Below, piece by piece: positions 1 to 6,324 of a stretch of 64,000 bases of DNA. Source of the stretch: an uncultured Eubacteriales bacterium (GTDB lineage Bacteria; Bacillota; Clostridia; Christensenellales; CAG-138); contig UQYI01000010.1 of assembly GCA_900545265.1 (NCBI GenBank), positions 17,659 to 81,658 of the forward strand, in the 5' to 3' direction. Position 1 is the stretch's first letter, and every line of letters begins with the position of its first letter. The notes under the pieces are model-generated. The model was not told where the DNA came from, made no database searches, and saw only the letters and a program-made list of their open reading frames with translations. Both the position numbers and the translations under genes were made by a program.

Positions 1-1
1 C

Positions 2-565
2 GTTTCCTGGGCCCAGAGCGCCATACGCCGCATGGAGGTGCTGGAGGAGATGCTTTCTGCCTGCCGGGATAAAGAGGCGCTGCTTATCCCCAAAGCGCCG
101 CCTTTGGAGCCTGCGTCTGCCCTGCTGAAAAGCGCCCGGGCGCTGATGGAACGGCTGCAGCTGCCCTCCGGAGCCGAAGAAGCCCTGTGGGCGGCGGCTC
201 GGGAAAAGCCCCTGTGGAGCCGCAGCTGGCTGGGGGCCCTGTGCAATGCGCTGGTGGAAGCGGGGCTGGCGGGCTATACTGCGGGGGCAGATACCTCTGC
301 GCAGACAGAGGCGCAGCTGAACCGGGTGGCGGCGGCTCTGGGGCTGCCCCATACCTATGCATGGGAGTCGAGGGAACAGAAGGGCTTTCTGGCGCTGGAG
401 GAGCTGGCGGAGCATGCCTGCCCCTTTGCGGTAGCAGCGCTGGACGTGGGGAGCGAGGGCGTATACTGGTTCCTGCTGGAGCCGGAAAAGGCTCAGAGCT
501 TTCTTTTCGCCCTGCGAAAGCTTTTGAAGGCGGCGGAACTGCCCTGGCGGGGAGAGATCCTGTAA
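2..565 (+). CDS. Hypothetical protein, 5' end outside window
   Basis: The reading frame enters the window already open: there is no stop before the first ATG at 32, so this is the 3' part of a gene with 188 codons visible. The product is rich in Leu, Ala and Glu and looks soluble and mostly helical. I see no signal peptide, membrane segment or family motif I recognise. No Shine-Dalgarno site precedes ATG 32, which favours a start before the window. It ends in TAA and lies 57 bases upstream of the SAP-domain gene on the same strand, so the two may be cotranscribed. Confidence 0.6.
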   Translation, partial: VSWAQSAIRRMEVLEEMLSACRDKEALLIPKAPPLEPASALLKSARALMERLQLPSGAEEALWAAAREKPLWSRSWLGALCNALVEAGLAGYTAGADTSAQTEAQLNRVAAALGLPHTYAWESREQKGFLALEELAEHACPFAVAALDVGSEGVYWFLLEPEKAQSFLFALRKLLKAAELPWRGEIL

Positions 566-622
566 AAGGCGCAGGGCGCTGCCGGTCTTTTGAGAACAGC
601 CGCAGGAGCAGGAGAGAACGCA

Positions 623-1195
623 ATGGGTACAAGACCGGATCTGCACGATAAACCGGACGTAAAAGCATTTCGCAGTTATTATTACCTGAAGGAAGAATTG
701 GCCGCCTTCTGCCGGGAAAACCATCTGCCCGCTTCCGGGGCGAAGGCAGACCTTACGGAAAGAGTCGCCCGGTTTCTGGATACGGGGGAGGCGGAGAAAG
801 CCCCTCCGGCCCCAAAGGCGGCGGTCCGCGAGGAGCAGATCACCGAAGCGGCGGTCATAGAGCCTCATGTGGTATGTTCCCAAAAGCACAGAGCCTTTTT
901 TGAGGAGAAAATCGGGAAAAGCTTTTCTTTTTCCGTCCCCTTTCAAAGGTGGCTGAAGGAGAATGCGGGCAAAACCTATGGAGAGGCGGTGCAGGCCTAT
1001 TACCGCATCCGGGAGGAAAAGAAGAAGCACAAACCGCCCATGGACCGGCAGCTCGTGTATAATACATACATACGGGATTTCTTTGCGGATAACCCGGGCA
1101 GAAGTCTGGAGGAAGCCATCCGCTGCTGGAAATATAAAAAGAGTCTGCCGGGGCCCGCCCGGTATGCCCGGTCTGACCTTGCGGCGCTGGAGTGA
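623..1195 (+). CDS. SAP domain protein (DUF6434-like)
   Basis: A 190-aa protein. Residues about 15-53 form a SAP-type helix-extended loop-helix (motif region FRSYYYLKEELAAFC, then GAKADLTERV), a fold that usually binds nucleic acid. The C-terminal half (FSVPFQRWLKENAGKTYGEA and a later FFADNPGRSLEEAI) resembles the domain I know as DUF6434 that accompanies SAP in Clostridia. The start at 623 is chosen over ATG 590 because GGAGAG lies 6 bases before it. It is cytoplasmic. The biological role is unknown; DNA or RNA binding is inferred from the SAP domain only. Confidence 0.75.
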   Translation: MGTRPDLHDKPDVKAFRSYYYLKEELAAFCRENHLPASGAKADLTERVARFLDTGEAEKAPPAPKAAVREEQITEAAVIEPHVVCSQKHRAFFEEKIGKSFSFSVPFQRWLKENAGKTYGEAVQAYYRIREEKKKHKPPMDRQLVYNTYIRDFFADNPGRSLEEAIRCWKYKKSLPGPARYARSDLAALE

Positions 1196-1259
1196 TTTTT
1201 CCGTCCGGCGGGCAGGGCGGCGGAACGGCGAACGGAAATTCATGGAGGAGGGGTGCCAT

Positions 1260-1664
1260 ATGATCACTTACCGACCGTTGGACAGAGAATATATGGAAAA
1301 CGTGAAGGAGCTGTATGCGGCTCTGGGCTGGACTGCATATCTGGGGGATGATCCGAGGCTGTACCGTGCCTGGGAGGCTTCGCTGTATGCGTTGGGGGCC
1401 TTTGAGGGAGACAGGCTCATCGGCTTTATACGGTGCATCGGCGACGGCGCCCATACGGTGCTGATCCAGGATCTGCTGGTTTTGGAGGCGTATCAGCGCC
1501 GTGGCATAGGAAAGGCCCTCATGGAGGCGGCGCTGGAGAAGTATGCCGATGTGCGCCAGAAGTTTGTAGTCACGGGTGCGGATACTCCCGCCGTCCGGTT
1601 TTACCGGGCGTTGGGGCTGTATTCTTTTGAAGAAGGGGAGATGGAGGGCTTTTTCAAGCTGTAA
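1260..1664 (+). CDS. GNAT family N-acetyltransferase
   Basis: A 134-aa single-domain acetyltransferase. The acetyl-CoA pyrophosphate loop is visible as QRRGIGKALMEAALEKY around residues 80-96, and the C-terminal VRFYRALGLYSFEE strand-helix is typical of GNAT proteins. The start ATG at 1260 is preceded by GGAGGAGGGG; an ATG at 1242 in the same frame lies inside that ribosome site and is unlikely. The substrate cannot be read from the sequence. The stop at 1664 is 28 bases before the next acetyltransferase gene, suggesting one transcript ending at the terminator near 2200. Confidence 0.85.
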   Translation: MITYRPLDREYMENVKELYAALGWTAYLGDDPRLYRAWEASLYALGAFEGDRLIGFIRCIGDGAHTVLIQDLLVLEAYQRRGIGKALMEAALEKYADVRQKFVVTGADTPAVRFYRALGLYSFEEGEMEGFFKL

Positions 1665-1692
1665 GGAGATGCCTATGAGCAGGGAGGAACCC

Positions 1693-2157
1693 ATGTGCAC
1701 ACTGTATGTACCCCGGCTGGAGGATATGTGGTTCCGGAAGAAAATGCTGGCGGATGAGACGACCATGTTCTATAACCATGCCTGGGGCGGCGTGATAGAT
1801 TTTCCGGAGGAAAGATGGAAAAGCTGGTATGCCTGCTGGGTGGAAAACACGGAGGGCAGGCGGTATTACCGGTATCTGAAAGAACAGGACGAAGCCTTTC
1901 TGGGAGAAGTTGCGTACCATTATGAGGCGGACTGCGGGGCATACATGGCCAATGTGATCCTGTATGCGCCTTATAGGGGGCGGGGCTACGGCGGCCGGGC
2001 TTTGGATCTGCTGTGCGCCGCCGCAAAGGAGAACGGGATCCGGGTGCTGTATGACGATATTGCTTCGGACAACCCGGCGCTCCGCCTGTTTTTGCGGCAC
2101 GGCTTTACGGAAGTTTGCCGCACGGAAGAAATGATCCTTTTGAAAAAAGAGCTGTAA
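1693..2157 (+). CDS. GNAT family N-acetyltransferase
   Basis: A 154-aa second GNAT protein. The N-terminal YVPRLEDMWFRKKMLADE resembles a Clostridia acetyltransferase group that usually begins a few residues before this motif, so I place the start at ATG 1693, which has GGGAGG 6 bases upstream. ATG 1675, with AAGGAG overlapping the previous stop, is the alternative and would add six residues. The CoA-binding loop is YRGRGYGGRALDLLCAAAKE and the C-terminal DNPALRLFLRHGF is the usual last helix-strand. It is the last gene before a strong terminator. Substrate unknown. Confidence 0.83.
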   Translation: MCTLYVPRLEDMWFRKKMLADETTMFYNHAWGGVIDFPEERWKSWYACWVENTEGRRYYRYLKEQDEAFLGEVAYHYEADCGAYMANVILYAPYRGRGYGGRALDLLCAAAKENGIRVLYDDIASDNPALRLFLRHGFTEVCRTEEMILLKKEL

Positions 2158-2177
2158 AACAACGGATGATCCGGCAA

Positions 2178-2213
2178 AAAGACGGCGCGGCTTCCAGGCT
2201 GCGCCGTCTTTGT
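2178..2213 (+). terminator. Intrinsic terminator
   Basis: A stem of about 10 bp pairs AAGACGGCGC with GCGCCGTCTT around a 13-base loop, followed by TTTGT. It lies 20 bases after the second acetyltransferase and would end the first four-gene run. Confidence 0.8.
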
Positions 2214-2278
2214 ATTCTGCCCGGCAGGATCGCAGTCCGTTCTTGCAGGGAGGTCCTGCAGCGCCCTGCTTTTTGTAT

Positions 2279-2569
2279 TCAGCACCAAATGACATCCTCT
2301 GCGGTGAAGCCGCCGAGAGAGTTTTCTCCGGTCTGGATGCAGATATAGGTAAGCCCTGTATCGGTGGCCGCAGAGAAACGGCGCCTGGCAGCCGGAGCCA
2401 CCTTCAGCCAGTCTCCGGCGGTAAGGGGTACTGCTTCTTCGCCGATCTCCGCTTTGCCTGCTCCGGCCGGGAGCCGGTTGATGCTGACTTCTGCGCTGGT
2501 CAGCCCCGGCACATCATGCAGCTCGGTGCGGTTTTCCGTTCCGGCATTGAGTTTTGTATAGTTTGCCAT
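2279..2569 (-). CDS. Cupin-family protein lacking the metal-binding motif
   Basis: A 96-aa protein. Its N-terminus (MANYTKLNAGTENRTELHD, then LTSAEVSINRLPAGAG) and C-terminus (LTAGDWLKVAPAARRRFSA, YICIQTGENSLGGFTAEDV) match small cupins of Firmicutes. In that family I expect roughly 25 to 30 residues between LPAGAG and the next strand, carrying the HxHxxxxE metal ligands. Here LPAGAG runs directly into KAEIGEEAVPL, so cupin motif 1 seems deleted in frame. The start is ATG 2569 with GGAGGA 8 bases upstream. It is divergent from an HxlR regulator, which probably controls it. Confidence 0.7.
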   Translation of the reverse strand: MANYTKLNAGTENRTELHDVPGLTSAEVSINRLPAGAGKAEIGEEAVPLTAGDWLKVAPAARRRFSAATDTGLTYICIQTGENSLGGFTAEDVIWC

Positions 2570-2640
2570 GGATAAGTCCTCCAAAAGGTATTTGCAAGAG
2601 TTCCTTGCCTGTTTTCAGTTTACTGCTCCGCATATCAAAA

Positions 2641-2693
2641 ACAAGTACGCACCTTTTTATAACTGTACATGCAGAAAGAAGTGCATTGTACTT
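2641..2693. promoter_or_regulatory. Candidate HxlR operator, nested inverted repeats
   Basis: Between the divergent cupin and HxlR genes. AAGTACGCAC near 2643 and GTGCATTGTACTT at 2681 form an imperfect inverted repeat, and an inner pair TGTACATGCA / TGCATTGTAC lies at 2664 and 2682. The GTAC-containing half-sites are plausible HxlR targets; binding is inferred from position. Confidence 0.45.
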
Positions 2694-2712
2694 AAAAGGG
2701 AGGTGTACGGAT

Positions 2713-3039
2713 ATGAAAACCAAGGAAGAGCTCCCGGTGTGCCCGGCAGTCGCTGCCGTATCTTTGATCAGCGGAAAGTGGAAGCTGCTGATCCTTCGCA
2801 ATCTGAAAATGCGCCCGTGGCGGTTTAACGAATTGCAGCGGGATCTGGAGGACATATCCAAAAAAGCGCTGACTGACAGCCTACGCCAGATGATCGATGA
2901 CGGGTTGGCCTGCCGGCACGATTATCAGGAAATGCCCCCGAGGGTAGAATACGGACTTACTGAACCGGGACAGAAAATGCTGCCGATTCTCAACGCTCTT
3001 GGGGACTTAGGCGGCTATTATAAATCCATCCTGCCGTAG
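2713..3039 (+). CDS. HxlR family transcriptional regulator
   Basis: A 108-aa winged-helix regulator of the HxlR type. The diagnostic N-terminal run CPAVAAVSLISGKWKLLIL is present, including the conserved Cys at residue 9 that some relatives use for redox sensing. The recognition region RFNELQRDLEDISKKALTDS and the wing PPRVEYGLTEPG follow. The start ATG 2713 has GGGAGG 9 bases upstream. It is divergent from the cupin gene, with an inverted repeat in the shared spacer, so it probably regulates itself and that gene. It ends in TAG, a rare stop in this window. Confidence 0.9.
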   Translation: MKTKEELPVCPAVAAVSLISGKWKLLILRNLKMRPWRFNELQRDLEDISKKALTDSLRQMIDDGLACRHDYQEMPPRVEYGLTEPGQKMLPILNALGDLGGYYKSILP

Positions 3040-3154
3040 AGGCTTGGAAGATATTTTGCATACAGAGCCTGTTTTTGTGGTGTTCCGGCCAAAGAAAAAT
3101 GCCGAAAGGCTTTGAAGGTGTCTGCTGCCGGAGCGGAGGTGTGCAGGACGGTAC

Positions 3155-3203
3155 TTGACTTTGATCCCGATTCGTACTATAATGATGAAGTACGAATCGG
3201 GAT
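3155..3203 (+). promoter_or_regulatory. Sigma-A promoter with perfect 15-bp operator palindrome
   Basis: TTGACT (3155-3160) and TATAAT (3178-3183) are separated by exactly 17 bases. Overlapping the spacer and -10 box, ATCCCGATTCGTACT (3164-3178) is repeated perfectly inverted at 3189-3203 around a 10-base loop. The arrangement is a classic repressor site for the MarR-type gene that starts 57 bases downstream. Confidence 0.8.
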
Positions 3204-3259
3204 TTTTCGTATGGAGTATACCGCCGCAGCGCAGAAGCCGGTTCTGAAAGGAGCGTTTT

Positions 3260-3751
3260 ATGGATGCACACAGACAGGAAATACGGGAGCTGATGATAGC
3301 CTCCAACATGCTGGACGGGATCTATGCCCGCATGGCCCGGAAGCTGGGGATCAAAGACAATACCCTGGCCCTGCTCTATGCACTGGATGACGGAGCACCC
3401 CATTCCCAGATAGAGATCTGCCGCCAGTGGATGATCCCCAAGACCACCCTGAATACCATTGTACAGGAATGTATCCGGAAGGGATATGCAGAGCTGGTAT
3501 CCGCAGCCCACACCAAAGAGAAGCATATCCTCCTGACGCCTGCGGGAAGGCAGGCTGCCGAGGAGGCCCTGCGCCCCCTGTACGCCATGGAGGAACGGGC
3601 CTATGGCCGGGCGGCGGAGGAGACGGCCGCTTTTTCCAAGGCCATGTATGCTTTTGCCCGGGCTTTGAAGGAGGAGGAAGAGGCCTTTCCGTTGGAGCAA
3701 AGAGCCCGCTGTAGCGGCTGCAGCGCCTCACTCCAAAGCGAATCAAAGTAA
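3260..3751 (+). CDS. MarR family transcriptional regulator
   Basis: A 163-aa MarR-type winged-helix protein. Residues about 30-110 hold the DNA-binding domain: DNTLALLYALDDGAPHSQ, then the recognition helix IPKTTLNTIVQECIRKGY, then a wing ending EKHILLTPAGRQAAEEA. The C-terminal helix would form the dimer interface; a short Cys-containing tail (CSGCSAS) follows. AAAGGAG lies 6 bases before the ATG. It is preceded by a promoter carrying a perfect palindrome, so self-repression is likely. The YitT-like membrane gene follows 38 bases later and may be its target. Confidence 0.88.
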   Translation: MDAHRQEIRELMIASNMLDGIYARMARKLGIKDNTLALLYALDDGAPHSQIEICRQWMIPKTTLNTIVQECIRKGYAELVSAAHTKEKHILLTPAGRQAAEEALRPLYAMEERAYGRAAEETAAFSKAMYAFARALKEEEEAFPLEQRARCSGCSASLQSESK

Positions 3752-3789
3752 GCAACAGACAAGATAAACAATATATATATATATAAAAT

Positions 3790-4470
3790 ATGAAACGAAG
3801 TTTTAAGAACATATGGAATAAAATACGAAGTTGGATGCCCCGGCTGAAGCCTGCCTCCTGCCTGACGGCGGTGCTGAGCAGCGCCTTTCTGGCCTTTGGG
3901 CTGTATAATGTACACGCCATGGCGGGAGTGACGGAAGGGGGCGTGCTGGGACTGACCCTGCTGCTGGAAAACTGGTTCAACATTTCGCCTGCCGTTTCCG
4001 GGGCGGTGCTGAACGTGCTTTGCTATGCCATGGGCTGGAAGCTGCTGGGAAAGGAGTTTGCGGTATATTCCCTGCTGTCCACCGGCGGGTTCTCCCTTTC
4101 CTACCGTCTGTTTGAATGTTTTGATCCTCTGTGGCCGGGGCTGTATGAATTGCCCCTGCTGGCGGCCCTGCTGGGGGCGGTGTTTGTGGGGGTGGGCGCC
4201 GGGCTGTGCGTGCGCATAGGCGGGGCTCCCGGAGGCGATGATGCCCTGGCCATGAGCATTTCCCATGCTACGGGCTGGAAGATACAGTGGGTATACCTGA
4301 TGGCGGATCTTGTGGTGCTGGGGCTTTCTTTGACCTATATCCCTCTGAAGCGCATAGGGTATTCCCTGCTGACGGTGGTCCTGTCCGGGCAGCTGATCGG
4401 GCTGGTACAAAAGCTGCCCCTGCCCTGGGAGAGGGAGCCGGTCGGCCTTTCGGCGTGCCCGGAGGAGTAA
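3790..4470 (+). CDS. YitT family membrane protein
   Basis: A 226-aa integral membrane protein with about five hydrophobic segments, beginning with LTAVLSSAFLAFGLYNVHA. It contains the YitT-type motif GVTEGGVLGLTLLLENWF and the paired-glycine segment RIGGAPGGDDALAMSIS. Function of the family is not settled. The gene is downstream of the MarR regulator in a spacer that holds a (TA)n run directly before the start and no Shine-Dalgarno site, so translation initiation is unusual or the start is different. A terminator follows at 4491. Confidence 0.82.
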   Translation: MKRSFKNIWNKIRSWMPRLKPASCLTAVLSSAFLAFGLYNVHAMAGVTEGGVLGLTLLLENWFNISPAVSGAVLNVLCYAMGWKLLGKEFAVYSLLSTGGFSLSYRLFECFDPLWPGLYELPLLAALLGAVFVGVGAGLCVRIGGAPGGDDALAMSISHATGWKIQWVYLMADLVVLGLSLTYIPLKRIGYSLLTVVLSGQLIGLVQKLPLPWEREPVGLSACPEE

Positions 4471-4490
4471 GGGAAAGGTTCGTGCCCGCA

Positions 4491-4535
4491 AGAAAAACGC
4501 CCCTGCCGCATCCCTGCCGGCGGGGGCGTTTCGGT
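4491..4535 (+). terminator. Intrinsic terminator, left copy of a 45-bp direct repeat
   Basis: AAACGCCCC pairs with GGGGCGTTT around a GC-rich centre. The 45 bases recur at 6057-6101 with a single mismatch (C at 4514, A at 6080). It terminates the YitT gene and marks the left edge of an AT-rich island. Confidence 0.85.
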
Positions 4536-4560
4536 GATGTTTACAAGTTATCGTGAATAA

Positions 4561-5358
4561 TTACAAGATGAAGCTCATCATACGTTCCCAGTTATAGAAA
4601 GGGATAATACTGTTTGCTGCCGTAGGAGTTACTGGAGCTCCATCCACGAGCTTGTAGGAAAAATCAAGACTTAGATATGGATCCACGCCTATGTTTTCAA
4701 CAAATTTCCATGATGTCATATTGCCATTTTCATCATAAGAAATAAGTATGATATGGTCGCGTACTCCTTCCGAATAATATTTTGCTGAGGAAATGCGTGC
4801 ATTTTCATCGTATTCAAACTCATATTTTTCTGTTTCATAGCTGGTCTTATGACTTTCAACATCAGTACGTTCTACATGCTGAATAAGTTCTGTTATTTGG
4901 CCAGCATCATTATACTTTGGTTCTATACTAACATTTTTTATTGATGTGAAATTATTATTTAAATCATAATAATATGAAGTTGGGACGCCGTTTTTATAGG
5001 AGATGGACATATAACCAACTTCACCATCCGCTTTTTTTGTAGAGTTTATCGCTATAATAGCGCCAATTTCATCATATATAAAGGAAGTCGAGCGGTATTC
5101 ATCCTCGCAGCTGATAATTTGACCTGCATCGTTCAACTTGCTATTCTTGCCGACAGTATATTGTTTTTTTGTGTCGAGCCATTTGAGCCGTTTAAGGGTA
5201 AAGCTCTCAAGAACAAACACTTTACTTGGGACTGAAGGCGCCTCTACTGCAGGCGTTTCATCAATCAGGATTGGCGTTTCTGCAATCTTTACGGCGCAGC
5301 CAGAGAGCAGACATAATGCAAAAATAATACTTAAAATTAAAGAACCCATTTTTTTCAT
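4561..5358 (-). CDS. Lipoprotein with YD-like repeats
   Basis: A 265-aa exported lipoprotein: charged MKKMG start, hydrophobic segment, and lipobox LLSGC with the lipidated Cys near residue 21. The body holds repeated short motifs of the YD type, such as YDEIGAIIAIN, YNDAGQITELI, YDENARISSAKYY and YDENGNMTSWKF, which in larger proteins build beta wraps. The start is ATG 5358, with GGAG 10 bases upstream; it overlaps the stop of the upstream helix-turn-helix gene (ATGA), implying coupled translation. Codon use is AT-rich, unlike the neighbourhood. Function unknown. Confidence 0.75.
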   Translation of the reverse strand: MKKMGSLILSIIFALCLLSGCAVKIAETPILIDETPAVEAPSVPSKVFVLESFTLKRLKWLDTKKQYTVGKNSKLNDAGQIISCEDEYRSTSFIYDEIGAIIAINSTKKADGEVGYMSISYKNGVPTSYYYDLNNNFTSIKNVSIEPKYNDAGQITELIQHVERTDVESHKTSYETEKYEFEYDENARISSAKYYSEGVRDHIILISYDENGNMTSWKFVENIGVDPYLSLDFSYKLVDGAPVTPTAANSIIPFYNWERMMSFIL

Positions 5359-5537
5359 TGTTTTTTCTCCTTTTTCAATGGTTTTGGACAAATTGCATCT
5401 TTTGGGATGTGCCAGGGACTACCTTCTTTGTCGCGACTTGCGTTTTTAATAAGTCCAACTTTACACCATTTTCGAATGGTTGCCTGAGTATAGCCCCATT
5501 TTCGTGAGGCTTCTAATGTACCCATTGTATCGGCCAT
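5355..5537 (-). CDS. Small helix-turn-helix protein (excisionase/MerR-like)
   Basis: A 60-aa protein resembling the small DNA-binding domains found in excisionases and MerR proteins. MGTLEASRKWGYTQATIRKW is the helix-turn-helix and the wing ends in SPWHIPKDAICPKPL, a form I know from many Clostridia accessory genes. AGGAGG lies 9 bases before the start. Its stop codon overlaps the lipoprotein start by four bases, so the two form one operon read leftward from a promoter in the spacer shared with the XRE gene. Confidence 0.75.
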   Translation of the reverse strand: MADTMGTLEASRKWGYTQATIRKWCKVGLIKNASRDKEGSPWHIPKDAICPKPLKKEKKQ

Positions 5538-5564
5538 ATGTGTTTTCCTCCTGACATAAAATCG

Positions 5565-5635
5565 TCTTTAAAGTTGATTATTCAATTATAAATGCAATAT
5601 ATTCGTATGTCAAGCGGAAAAGTAAACTTTAAAGA
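5565..5635. promoter_or_regulatory. Paired inverted operator sites between divergent genes
   Basis: TCTTTAAAGTT (5565-5575) and its exact inverse AACTTTAAAGA (5625-5635) flank the AT-rich divergent spacer. Each contains the palindrome CTTTAAAG. The symmetric placement before both start sites fits a repressor such as the XRE protein encoded next to it. Confidence 0.55.
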
Positions 5636-5690
5636 TGTTCTTCAACAGGCGTGGTTTCTGTAAACTGCGTACCAGAAGGAGCGTATACTT

Positions 5691-6017
5691 ATGGAATTAG
5701 ATTATGCAGAGATTGGAAAAAGAATTGCCAGACGTAGAAAGCAATTAGGATTAAAACAGGTGGAAGTATGTGAACAAGCAGAAATCAGTGATAAGTATTT
5801 ATCTTGTATCGAGAGAGCTACGTCAATTCCTTCTTTGGAGGTTGTGATGCGTTTGGCAGTTGCGCTGAATACGACACCGGATGAATTTCTGGTGGGAAGT
5901 ACTCGCTGTGAGGGAGAAAAATGGAGAGATGTGGCAGAAATGCTTCGAAATATGTCTGCTTTTAAACTGGATTTAGCGAAGAACTTTCTGCTGTGGCTTT
6001 CTGAACAAAATATATAG
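5691..6017 (+). CDS. XRE family transcriptional regulator
   Basis: A 108-aa regulator. Residues 8-63 are a Cro/CI-type helix-turn-helix: IGKRIARRRKQLGLKQVEVC, then ISDKYLSCIERATSIPSLEV and LAVALNTTPDEFLV. The C-terminal tail FKLDLAKNFLLWLSEQ is helical. AAGGAG precedes the ATG by 9 bases. It is divergent from the helix-turn-helix/lipoprotein pair, with paired palindromic sites in between, so it is the likely local repressor. It ends in TAG and has the AT-rich codon use of the island. Confidence 0.88.
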   Translation: MELDYAEIGKRIARRRKQLGLKQVEVCEQAEISDKYLSCIERATSIPSLEVVMRLAVALNTTPDEFLVGSTRCEGEKWRDVAEMLRNMSAFKLDLAKNFLLWLSEQNI

Positions 6018-6056
6018 GACATATGGCTGCACTTTTTTGAAATGAATAAATAGGAT

Positions 6057-6101
6057 AGAAAAACGCCCCTGCCGCATCCATGCCGGCGGGGGCGTTTCGG
6101 T
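6057..6101 (+). terminator. Intrinsic terminator, right copy of the 45-bp direct repeat
   Basis: Same hairpin as at 4491-4535, one mismatch in 45 bases. It follows the XRE gene by 39 bases and closes the AT-rich island. Confidence 0.85.
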
Positions 6102-6148
6102 ATTCGGGGGGGCGGGGAAAGGCCGGAGGGAGGCAGGCACCAGGGGGC

Positions 6149-6235
6149 GGGCGGCCCGCCGCGGCAGGGGACCTGCCGCCTGGGGGCTGAAGCCCCCAGG
6201 GCAGAGCGGCGCAGCCGCGCTGCTGCGGGCCGCCC
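6149..6235. repeat. Four-way-junction element 1 (type B)
   Basis: Outer stem GGGCGGCCCG (6149-6158) with CGGGCCGCCC (6226-6235). Inside are three arms: GCGGCAGG/CCTGCCGC at 6161-6179, CTGGGGGCT/AGCCCCCAG at 6180-6199, and an imperfect GCGGC-GCA-GCCGC arm. Flanking CAGGGG and CCCCTG can extend or compete with the outer stem. Confidence 0.65.
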
Positions 6236-6287
6236 CTGTATCGAAACCGAACGGGCCGGACAGGGCGGGGCTGCGTAAAGGTTTGGA

Positions 6288-6316
6288 TTGCATTTTATGC
6301 AGGGGATTGCTATACT
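6288..6316 (+). promoter_or_regulatory. Promoter of leaderless type
   Basis: TTGCAT (6288-6293), 17-base spacer, TATACT (6311-6316). Only 8 bases separate the -10 box from ATG 6325 and no ribosome site is present, so the transcript would start at or very near the start codon. Confidence 0.6.
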
Positions 6317-6324
6317 TACTCCAT

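Larger units (their letters stand above)
4536..6056. other. AT-rich island between duplicated terminators
   Basis: About 1.5 kb that is clearly richer in A and T than the flanks and uses A/T-ending codons. It carries a lipoprotein, a small helix-turn-helix protein and a divergent XRE regulator, and is bounded by the 45-bp near-identical repeats. No integrase or transposase lies inside. Horizontal acquisition is inferred from composition and the flanking repeats. Confidence 0.6.

Noticed and set aside
84..668. Proline-rich minus-strand frame at the left edge
   Set aside because: Composition typical of a shadow frame, and it overlaps the better supported + strand genes.
3770..3788. (TA)n run as a contingency microsatellite for the YitT gene
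   Set aside because: Nine or so units lie outside the coding frame before the ATG; an effect on promoter spacing is possible but nothing in one sequence supports variation.
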